From the NCBI GenBank assembly GCA_030272155.1, contig CP126204.1, positions 4,393,501 through 4,457,500 on the forward strand: a stretch of 64,000 nt of DNA. Direction: 5' to 3'. The position numbers and the translations under genes are program-made. Shown in pieces: positions 35,601-47,890 of the stretch; the stretch's first letter is position 1, and every line of letters starts with the position of its first letter. The DNA is from Tetradesmus obliquus (Eukaryota; Chlorophyta; Chlorophyceae; Sphaeropleales; Scenedesmaceae). Below the pieces are notes generated by a model. That model had not been told where the DNA came from and searched no databases. It saw only the letters and a list, made by a program, of their open reading frames with translations.

Positions 35601-38600
35601 CAGCTGCTGGCTCTGCCTCCTGCACATGTCTCGCTTGCAGGAAGCTTTGTAATTCCTCGCAATTCTCACAACACCACATGCCTTGCCTGAACCGCTTGCA
35701 GGACGCGCTTAAGCTGCAAGGCGAGCCGTACTGCAGGCACCAGCTGCTGGCTCTGCCTCCTGCACATGTCTCGCTTGCAGGAGGCTTAGTCATTTTTCGC
35801 ATTCCTCACAACACCGCATGCCTTGCCTGAACTGCTTGCAGGACGTGTTTAAGCTGCAAGGGGAGCCGTACTGCAGGCACCGGCTGCTGGCGCTGCCTCC
35901 TGCACCTGTCTCGCTTGCAGGAAGCTTAGTCATTTTTTGCAACTGTCACATCAGGCAAGGCATGCGCTGGCGTGAAGGTTGCAAAAAGCCTTGCCTGAAC
36001 CGCTTGCAGGACGCGTACAAGCTGCAAAGCGAGCCGTACTGCCGCCACCAGTTGCTGCTTTCCTTTCCTGCACCTGTCTGGCTGCACGACGCATTTTGAT
36101 ATCCTCGCATTCCTCACAGCAACGCATGCCGTGCCTGGATTGCAGGACGCGTGCAAGCTGCAGGGCGAGCCATACTGCAGGCACCAGCTGCTGCGCTTCG
36201 GGCCTGGTGCGGCTGTCTTCTTGTAAGAAGTGTTTGTTATCTCTTCGCACTCACAACACCGCATGCCTTGCCTGAACCGCTTTCAGGACGCGTTGAAGCT
36301 GCAGGGCCAGCCGTACTGCCGCCATCAGCTGCTGCGCTTTGGGCTTGGCGCGGCTGTCTGGCTTGTAGGAAGTTGTTTGTTTCTTCGCATCGCTCACAAC
36401 AGCGCATGCCTTGCCTGAATTGCTTGCAGGACGCGTTCAAGCTGCAGGGCGAGCCGTACTGCAGGCACCAGCTGCTGCGCTTCGGCCCTTGCGCGCCTGT
36501 CTGGCTTGTAGGAAGCAATTCAATTCATCGCTTTACTGTTAACTTTGCATGGCGTGCCTGAATTGCGTGCAGGACGCGTTCAAGCTGCAAGGGGGACCGT
36601 ACTGCCGCCACAGCTGCTGCGCTTTGGCCCCGGCGCGCCTTTCTCGCTTCTAGGAAGTGTTATGTTTCCGTGCATCACTCACAACATCGCATGCCGTGCC
36701 TGGATTGCTTGCAGGACGCGTTCAAGCTACAAGGCGAGCCATACTGCCGCCAGCAGCTGCGCTTCGGCCCCGGGGCGCCTGTCTGGCTTGTAGTAAGCAA
36801 TTTGAATTCTCGCTTTACTGATTACTTTGCATGCATTGCTTGACTCGCTTACAGGAAGCGTTCAAGCTGCAAGGCGAGCCGTACTGCCGCCACCAGCTGC
36901 TGCTTCTGCCTCCTGCACATGTCTTGCTTGCAGGAAGCTTGGTCATTCCTCGCAATACTCACATCAGCGCATGCCTTGCTTGAACCGCTTGCAGGACGCG
37001 TTCAAGCTGCAGGGCGAGCCATACTGCCGCCACAGCTGCTGCGCTTGGGGCCTGGCGCGCCTGTCTGGCTTGTAGGAAGCAATTTGAATTCTCGCTTTAC
37101 TGTTAGCTTTGCATGCATTGCTTGAATCGCTTGCAGGATGCGTTCAAGCTGCAGGGCGAGCCATACTGCAGGCACCAGCTGCTGCGCTTCGGCCCCGGGG
37201 CGCCTGTCATTGTGGCTGTGGGCAGCGGCCTGGCTGTCCCCGGTTACACCTTCATAGTCGACCAGAGCGGCGCGGCGGACTTGTACGCGGCTCTTGTAAA
37301 CAAGGTGGGTGCTGCCTGCACAGAGATGAGGCAATTCTACATGCGTGGAGACTGTACATTGCTCAGTCAACCAGCTGCGGCATGCTGCGCCGTTGTATCA
37401 GCAGTGGGGTCTTTTATATGTTTGGTGTATGATGGTTATTGTGGCTGTGGGCAGCGGCCTGGCCATCCCTGGGTACACCTTCATAGTCGACCAGAGCGGT
37501 GCAGCTGACCTGTACGCGGCACTGGTGAACAAGGTGGGATGCGGCACACGCCTTACACCCATGGATGCTGCTCACTAACGCTGATGCCAGCAACCACGCA
37601 CATGCTCTGCAACCTGATGCCCTGAGCAGCCTGGCGGTTCCCTGCTTACACGAGCACACTAATGAGCCACATGTTGCAGCTGGCCCGCCTAGTAGCAGGC
37701 CCAATTTTGAAATTCTTCTCCTTCTCATCAGCAACTTTTGCATATACTTAGTATCAATGGACACCTTCTTGCCGCAGGGCTGTGTGCCAAAGGGTGAGGC
37801 AGCCTGGGAAAGGGCCCGCGTCACTCAAGGCCGCCCAGCAGCAAAGAGACAGTCACATGTGTTGCATTGATTGCCGTTGCCTGCTGCTGTCACCGCAGGG
37901 TTATGTCCCCATGGATTAAGCTGATTGGGAGAGGGCCCGCATCACTCAAGGACGCCCAGCAGCAAAATAACAGTTACATGTGTTACGTAACACTGTCACC
38001 CTTTGTCGCTGCTGCTGCAGGGCTGCGTGCCGATGGGTGAGGCAGATTGGGAGCGCGCCCGCGTCACTCAAGGCCGTCCTGCAGCAGGCAGCGAGCTCAC
38101 GGCGGACTTCAACCCCTATGAGGCTGGGTTGTGCCATGCTGTGTCACTGGACAAAGGCTGCTACATCGGACAGGAAACACTGGCAAAGGTGGGTTGGGTT
38201 GTTGATAATTACTTAAAATTCACTGAATCACATGAGTTTTAGGCTTAACCCCTACGAGGTGGGGCTGTGCCATGCTGTGTCACTCGACAAAGGCTGCTAC
38301 ATCGGACAAGAAACGCTGGCAAAGGTGGGCTGGGTTACTATTCGCTGAACCACAGCTGTCATAGGTTGAACCCCTAAGACGCTGGGCTGTGCCATGCTGT
38401 GTCACTCGACAAGGGCTGCTACATCGGACAAGAAACACTGGCGAAGGTATTATATGGCCGAGGTTTGGATTTTCAAGTTGTGCTGCTAGCTGGCTGCCCA
38501 GGGCGCGTGGCTCCTGTGCCTGGGCCATCCTGTGTTGTTTCTGCTTTTGAGAAAAGGAACAGTAGTGCTTATAACAGTACGCGAAGATTTTCATGGTGTC

Positions 38601-39372
38601 AAGCACGCATGGTTTATGCTCAGCGTGTTGTGCCTCGTCTGTGCCTCCATTGCAAGGCACCTGCACCACTGCCGCACTTGCACGTTCCTGCAGCTCTCCA
38701 ACACCAATGGCGTCAAGCAGCAGCTGTGGGGCCTGCAGCTCAGCTTCCGCGCAACACCAGGCACAGCCATCACAGCAGCACCAGCAGCAGCAGCAGAAGC
38801 CGCTGACAGCAGCAGCAGCAGTGCGGCTGGAGAGGTGCTGGGCAAGCTCACTAGCTATGCAAATCTGGAGAAGAGCGGCCACTTTGGGCTGGGCTACATC
38901 CGCTGCAGGAAGGGCGGGGTGCAGGTGCGAGGGTTGAAGCTGTCTTGGGCTGGCATGCTGCTTGCTGTGTGCAGCCGCCGCGTTGCTGCAGTTCCTGGGG
39001 GCTGCGCGTGTTCCTGGTGGCTTTGCTCGAGGCGTGCGAGCTTGCATGACTGCCAGCATCCAAGGCATGCTAGCAAGTGTTGAATGAGGTACCGCGCACT
39101 ATGGTGCATACACAGTGTAGAACAGCAAGCAATGTCCCTTGTGTCATGCTGCTGCCACCATTGCTGCTGCTGCTGCTGCTGCCAGGTGCCTCTGAAAGGT
39201 GGTAGATGGTGATGCTGCTTGTGCCAAAACTGCCACTGCTGCCAACAATGCTGCTGCTGCTGCTGCTGCTGCCAGGTGCCTCTCAAGGGCATCACTGTGC
39301 TGGTTGATGGCCAGCCAGCCAAGGTGGTGGATGGTGATGCTGCTTGTGCCAAAACTGCCACAGCTGTCAACA

Positions 39373-39414
<42 letters not shown>

Positions 39415-40181
39415 GGTGCCTCTGAAGGGCATCACTGTGCTGGTTGATGGCCAGCCAGCCAAGGTGGTGGATGTGCCATACGCGACACGCCAACTGCCAT
39501 CTGCAGGAGCTGCTGCCAGCAGCGCTGCTGCTGCTGCTGCTGAAAACAGCTTGCAGGACAGGGCCGCGGCAGCAAAGTGAGTGGCGCCCTTGCTGTCTCA
39601 GCGATGGCTGACATCGCAGCAGAGGTGTTGACTTGTGCATTTGCCACCCTGCCTCAAGCATGAAGAATCTAACGCAATTCTCAGCATGTACTTTTGACCC
39701 CTGGCGCCGTGTTTTTGAGTAAATGAAGGCAGAGCCTGCTGCATCAGCATGTGCTACTTGCGCTGCTGTGCTGCACCGTGACCTCGCTGCGCTTCTTAAG
39801 CAGTATGTTGATTGTCGACATATATTGCATCAGTTGCATGCAAGCAAGCTATTGAAGCATCCAAGAAACTACAGTAAAAGGATTCATGGTGCGCTCTTGC
39901 AGGCAGGCCAAGGCGGCAGAGAAAGCAGCGCAGGAGGCGGCAAAGGCTGAACGGCTCAAGGTGAGCTGTCACAGCATTTGAACTGATTGTAACATATGAC
40001 GACCATTTAGAGCTGAGGCCTGCTCACCAGTTCTGATGAACCAGTCTTGTCTATGTGCATTTGCAGCATTTGTCAAAGTACGCATACAGACATGCAAGAC
40101 GTGCACTCCAAGTACAGCAGTATGCCACCTGCGCCTCCACACATCGTGCATTCCTGTACGCCGTTTGCTCACCTGGCTGGC

Positions 40182-40213
<32 letters not shown>

Positions 40214-40280
40214 TTTGCAGGCAATGCAGGAGCGCCTGGCAGCATTCCAAGCAGCACAGCAAAAGCCGAAGCAGCAGTGA
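32697..40280 (+). CDS. Chloroplast GcvT/YgfZ-like folate-binding protein (COG0354)
   Basis: Eleven exons: 32697-32812, 33122-33227, 33663-33742, 34103-34211, 34957-35184, 37137-37304, 38021-38188, 38694-38924, 39416-39576, 39903-39960, 40221-40280. All phases agree, giving 494 residues. Residues 1-40 (MKLRQPYVTSRSTPAA, Arg/Ser/Ala-rich) resemble a chloroplast transit peptide. The GcvT-like fold follows: GVALVDRSHWGRLRVSGGDR, LHNQSTADF, VLVNAQARCLDLATALVL, TILGPQADDVM, then the signature DKGCYIGQETLAK (K-G-C-Y-x-G-Q-E) in exon 7 and the C-terminal domain (GVKQQLWGLQL, LGYIRC). COG0354 proteins use folate in maintaining some Fe/S enzymes. The closest named plant relative in layout is the chloroplast protein of Arabidopsis At1g60990. 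A charged helical C-terminus (AKAAEKAAQEAAKAERLKA) is extra. Nearly every exon edge is tandemly repeated. Confidence 0.87.
33715..33990 (+). repeat. Five-copy ~60-base array at exon 3 donor
   Basis: Units of 'ttgacagg/gatgacagccgcagctgagctg...cagctctccacatgt' follow the exon 3 end (GTCGACAG|GTAACA). About five copies at 60-base spacing run from 33733 to 33990, three of them nearly identical. Confidence 0.9.
34148..34600 (+). repeat. Four-copy array of exon 4 3' part plus donor
   Basis: The exon 4 end (LLHNQSTADFKQLKPGQGCDT plus donor) is at 34148-34215. Copies lie at about 34282-34350, 34408-34470 and a degraded one at 34540-34600, spaced about 130 bases apart. Confidence 0.88.
34680..35050 (+). 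repeat. Three-copy array of exon 5 5' part plus acceptor
   Basis: The acceptor and start of exon 5 (VLVNAQARCLDLAT) occur at about 34709, 34846 and 34957. The last continues into the rest of exon 5; the first is the longer copy, reaching VMLLVSP. Confidence 0.9.
35545..37215 (+). repeat. Twelve-copy ~140-base array of exon 6 5' part plus acceptor
   Basis: Copies of the stretch DAFKLQGEPYCRHQLL, most with a 'cttgcag' acceptor, begin at about 35561, 35702, 35842, 36011, 36154, 36289, 36431, 36576, 36717, 36857, 36997 and 37139. Only the last runs on into the rest of exon 6. Two subtypes alternate: one continues as 'LALPPA(P/H)VSLA', the other as 'LRFGPGAPV'. Intron parts are also repeated (cattcctcacaacaccgcatgc). 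Confidence 0.93.
37205..37535 (+). repeat. Two-copy exon 6 3' part plus donor
   Basis: The second half of exon 6 (VAVGSG...GYTFIVDQSGAADLYAALVNK and GTGGG donor) at 37210-37310 recurs at 37440-37540 with few changes and the same reading frame. Confidence 0.92.
37780..38095 (+). repeat. Three-copy exon 7 5' part plus acceptor
   Basis: The acceptor and GCVP-x-GEA-x-WERARVTQGRPA segment occur at about 37788, 37900 and 38021. The last continues into exon 7; the middle copy has an in-frame stop. Confidence 0.9.
38105..38450 (+). repeat. Three-copy exon 7 3' part plus donor, carrying the KGCYIGQE signature
   Basis: The stretch AGLCHAVSLDKGCYIGQETLAK occurs at 38118-38188 (used) and again at 38250-38322 and 38375-38447. 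The first two are followed by GTGGG donors, the third by GTATTA. Confidence 0.92.
39180..39480 (+). repeat. Three-copy exon 9 5' part plus acceptor
   Basis: The acceptor after a CTG run and the VPLKGITVLVDGQPAKVVD segment occur at about 39185 (internally deleted), 39277 and 39416 (used). Each unit carries 'gatggtgatgctgcttgtgcc' and a CTG tract. Confidence 0.9.
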
Positions 40281-40717
40281 TGTCGTGCAGCAGCAGCAGC
40301 AGCAGCAATGGCGTGGCACAGCAGTCTCTGCCGGGCAGCAACAGATCATGCATTGTGGCAGCTACTAGCTACCTGGCTAGTAGCCAGCGGTGTGTCTGCC
40401 ACACACTATGTTGTTGAAGCTATGGCTTGATGGGTAACATGATTACTCCTATTTTATGGTGATGACACTAGTTTGTCGTTGTGTCTGCTGGCCCTGCTCA
40501 CTGAGCGTGCAGTGAAAGGCTTGCAAGTGGCGCCTTGCAACTCCGAGTCTTCAAGAATAGCTTGCGACAGCAAAGGCTGATCTGCTGAGGTCCAACATTG
40601 CTATTGATTGGCAAACATTGGTTCAACCTTCATGAGTTACAAACGCTGGTGCGTGCTGTACTGTTACACAGCCACCCAACAAAGGGTGAAGAGGGGACGC
40701 CGTTGCATGCATAGGGC
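40281..40717. other. 3' region of COG0354 gene, no gene seen
   Basis: No coding region is supported. No TGTAA signal was found before the LTR-like element at 40718; the first TGTAA in sense lies inside the repeat (about 41149). Confidence 0.4.
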
Positions 40718-40718
40718 C

Positions 40719-41184
40719 ACAACAGACCATGCATGGTCAATAGGACAATCAACTTTGAATGACAGTGGTACGGAACGGTAAAGCAGGCATACACATTCCC
40801 CCATTACATGCAATTTACACTACTGCCACTCCTGCTTCTTGCGAGGAAAACTTCAACTTCAATCTGAGCTACGGTGTCAACCAAGTGACGTCACTGACAA
40901 GGTGTCACTACCCAGGCTACCAAGGACTACAAGAGGATGGAAGGCTGTCAGTGCCGTTGCCCCCGAAGGGCATCGTGGCTCTTCGGGACGGCGCTGACCA
41001 GGTGTTATTATGGTTGCAGGTAATACTAGACGACGTAGGAGCAGAAGCAGGAGCTGCACATGCTAATCTGAGGTTCAGCAGCCACGGTGGCCTTTCGGGG
41101 GACCACTTCTTGCCATGTGAGTGCGCATTATGTTGCATGATGCTGATGCTTGTAATGAATGCAATTCGGCAACTTTCCTTATAT
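40719..41184. repeat. Left 466-base direct repeat
   Basis: Left copy of the LTR-like repeat. It contains a 140-codon open frame (TVVRNGKAGIHIPP...), also present unchanged in the right copy; whether it is translated is unknown. Confidence 0.9.
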
Positions 41185-42347
41185 GGTACCAAGCGCTACA
41201 CCTGTAAGTTTTCTGGTGGGCGCCCCGCAGCTTCGCAGTCCCTGCTGTGGCCTGAGGCTGTTTGTGGGGCAGTTTCTGTATGTGTGTTCCGAAGCCGTTA
41301 CCGGTACTTGTCATTCGACACGTAGCACATATCCGTGACCGCGCAGTAGCACAGGCCTCCAGCAGCCCACCTCGGTGTCGGACTATTGCAGCGACTTCCC
41401 TTCAGGTAACATCAACAGCAGCTCGAAACAGATAATTTCAGTGACAGACACAGCAATGAGGTGCCTCCTGGGTCATACACACATGCACTTCCCCACATAG
41501 CTTCACCTCGCCTCGGCTTTGCTGCGACGTTATTTTAATTCGTTCGATCCTTACACCTTCGTTTTACGGGTGCACATTATCCACAGCCTTGGCCAGCTTT
41601 ATAGTCCCAACCCCAGAAGGCAGCTACCATCACCACAGCAGCAGCTACAAGTACTACCCAGCGTATCACAGCAACGTTTTGGCGGCAGTTTCATGCACGA
41701 TACTACAGTCACACATTAATACAGTACGCTCAGCGTGGCTGGGCTGTCATCCAGCGTGTACAGCATCAGATACAGCAGCAGCTGTCTGCCAGCCTAAACA
41801 GGTTACAGCATGCACTTTCCGCTGTCAGCTCCAGCAGCAGCAGACAAACCACATGTCTGCCACACAGACAGCAGCGCACCTTGCTATCAGCATCACGCAG
41901 CAGTTAGCAGTTAGTGGCATGGGGACTGGATGTTGGGCCACCCATCGACATCTACAGTGACTAGAGCAGCCGGAGCACCTACATCGGCTGCCACACAGTC
42001 AGTATGCGGGCTGTCCAGAACAACAGCATCTGCCTGCTATATGCAGTGGCGGCAGCAGCAGCAACAGCAACAACAACAGCAACAGCAGCGACAGCAGCGG
42101 CGATGTTGTTTGTGGTGGATTATGTTTTGATGTTGTGTTATCGTGGTATGCGTCTGTTCGGGGGGAGGGTGACGGGCAGGCTGGGCGTGTGGTGTGGCCT
42201 GCTCTGAGAGGAGCAAACACCGGAAAGTGGGGCGTTCGAAGGTACACGTTGCTGGGCGATGCTTTTTTCATGAATGTTTTGTGCACACATACACAGCCTA
42301 CATGTCGTCGCAGCATCGGGTTTGGTAGGAAGGGTTTGGAGACTAGC

Positions 42348-42383
42348 AGTGTTGGTGAAAACCAACACTGAGTGGTTCTGTGC

Positions 42384-42422
<39 letters not shown>

Positions 42423-42439
42423 GGGGGGGGGGGGGGGGG
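42348..42439. other. Perfect 9-bp hairpin followed by T35-G18 homopolymer pair
   Basis: AGTGTTGGT (42348-42356), GAAAA loop, ACCAACACT (42362-42370), then 16 bases, then 35 T (42387-42421) directly joined to 18 G (42422-42439). It lies inside the LTR-like element. On the minus strand this reads C18-A35. Confidence 0.9.
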
Positions 42440-42825
42440 TTTACGTGGATTTTGCTGTCTGGTGTACCTGGCACACCTGTTGGTGTAGCAGGTACTACGA
42501 TTTTTGTGGTGCGTGAAAGCAATTCTGCAAGATGGTGCAGATACCAGGCGGCCCAGAGCAGCACAGGCTGCCCATACAATGTACGCGATATTTATTTCAC
42601 ACCTACACGTTACACCTGACTTTTTGCATGTACTGACGCACTCATGAACTGGGAGTTACTGTTATATAATAAGGAACTACCACATGCCTATACTGTCGGG
42701 GGAAGAGTAGGTGCTCATACACCAAGGAGGTATCCTCACTGCATATAACACATCCCATACGATCACTCGCACGTGACGATGGGGAGCGCTGAGCGCCCGT
42801 CGTCTGATAAAGGACGACAAAATTT

Positions 42826-43291
42826 ACAACAGACCATGCATGGTCAATAGGACAATCAACTTTGAATGACAGTGGTACGGAACGGTAAAGCAGGCATACA
42901 CATTCCCCCATTACATGCAATTTACACTACTGCCACTCCTGCTTCTTGCGAGGAAAACTTCAACTTCAATCTGAGCTACGGTGTCAACCAAGTGACGTCA
43001 CTGACAAGGTGTCACTACCCAGGCTACCAAGGACTACAAGAGGATGGAAGGCTGTCAGTGCCGTTGCCCCCGAAGGGCATCGTGGCTCTTCGGGACGGCG
43101 CTGACCAGGTGTTATTATGGTTGCAGGTAATACTAGACGACGTAGGAGCAGAAGCAGGAGCTGCACATGCTAATCTGAGGTTCAGCAGCCACGGTGGCCT
43201 TTCGGGGGACCACTTCTTGCCATGTGAGTGCGCATTATGTTGCATGATGCTGATGCTTGTAATGAATGCAATTCGGCAACTTTCCTTATAT
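42826..43291. repeat. Right 466-base direct repeat
   Basis: Right copy. Its last 26 bases supply an ATG (43266) in frame with the ORF that follows. Confidence 0.9.
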
Positions 43292-44194
43292 AGGGCGCCC
43301 AGCACAATGGGATGTGGTTGATACCATGTTGGCTTGCACGACGTCCGCGGAGCTGGCGGCCGCCGACTTACCAGGTGCACCATATTTGCGTTATGTCGCA
43401 TCAGAGTTACTGGACTTGTTCCGTTGGTTGAAACGGTTTGCTGATGATATCACCGCCGGGCCAAACCGTTATATTGAACGTTTGTTGTATACCAATCAAA
43501 CGATTTTGGGAGGGCGGATCCACGGGTTGTACCCTAAGGAGTACTTGACTCTGGAGCGCCAGGATAGTACCATAGACAAATGTGTTGCGCTTGATATGGG
43601 CATTCTCACTTGCGAGACACGCCCTGTCAATTATTCACATGCGTCAGAACCGGGTTTTGCATACTCTTACCACTGTACACCGTGTATCATGACCGACGGC
43701 GGCTGGAGGCTTTCCAGCAGTTTCATGTGCCACGTTTTCAACATGTCACATCATGTAAGACGCAGGCCCAGGCATACACCATGTTGCACGGCCGGTTGTG
43801 CCATCTGATGCGCATTGTGATGGACGGATCATGCTTCGTTCTTGAAGCTGCTATGTGCATCCATCACATGCGGCGCAGCGGTTATGATGCCAATTGCTGC
43901 TTCACGCACACAAAACGTTTTCTTTCTCGAGAAAACGAGCTCGTTTCCCGCGTGAGGCATATAACATGCCTTGCTTACGGCTGTTTTATGAGATTCGGGC
44001 CTGCTATATATCACCGCATTGCATCCGATGATAGGTTGATTTTGGGCAGAGCTGATGAATGGACTCCCGTCCATTACACTGTAGTGGTGCCGCGGCCTCC
44101 CGCGCGGTATGTTGGTCCGACTGTTATACCGCCGGCAGTACCTGCTGCCGGTCGTGATGTTGATGGTCCAGATTCTGATATGGAGATTGACTGA
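43266..44194 (+). CDS. Foreign-looking ORF pair with candidate -1 frameshift site
   Basis: I do not recognise the product. Frame 1 (43266-43808) reads GRPAQWDVVDTML, LLDLFRWLKRFADD and RIHGLYPKEYLTLER. Frame 2 (open from before 43610 to TGA 44192-44194) reads HDRRRLEAFQQFHVPRF, an alpha-helical Cys/His/Met-rich part and an acidic end (DGPDSDMEID). Frame 2 is the -1 frame of frame 1, and the overlap contains G-GGT-TTT at 43652-43658 in the phase of a canonical X-XXY-YYZ slippery heptamer. Translation slipping there would give about 310 residues. The region lacks the CAG/GCA runs of all neighbouring genes and uses A/T-ending codons more freely, which suggests transfer from a virus or mobile element. 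A simple one-base indel in a decayed gene is the alternative. The first ATG lies in the right direct repeat. Confidence 0.5.
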
Positions 44195-47780
<3,586 letters not shown>

Positions 47781-47781
47781 A

Positions 47782-47890
47782 TCACCATAACTCGTCGTCA
47801 TCATCAGCATCAACATCATCATCTTCATCATCATTATCATCAACATCATCATGGTCATCAAGATCACCATCTTCATCATCATCACCGTGA
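47782..47890. repeat. Imperfect (CAT)n/(CATCAT) trinucleotide tract
   Basis: About 100 bases of CAT/ATC triplets with CAA, CGT and GGT interruptions; translated it gives a His-rich stretch I do not regard as a gene. Confidence 0.85.

Larger units (their letters stand above)
40718..43291. mobile_element. LTR-like element: two 466-base direct repeats with 5-base flanking repeat
   Basis: Repeats at 40719-41184 and 42826-43291 appear identical by eye and sit 2,107 bases apart. The pair is flanked by AGGGC on the left (40713-40717) and AGGGC on the right (43292-43296), as a 5-base target duplication would be. Just after the left repeat comes TGGTACCAAGCGC (from 41184), which begins with TGG as primer-binding sites do; I could not assign a tRNA. 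The repeats do not start TG or end CA, there is no clear polypurine tract, and the 1.6-kb interior encodes no recognised gag or pol. If it is an LTR element it is non-autonomous. A segmental duplication is the alternative. Confidence 0.45.
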
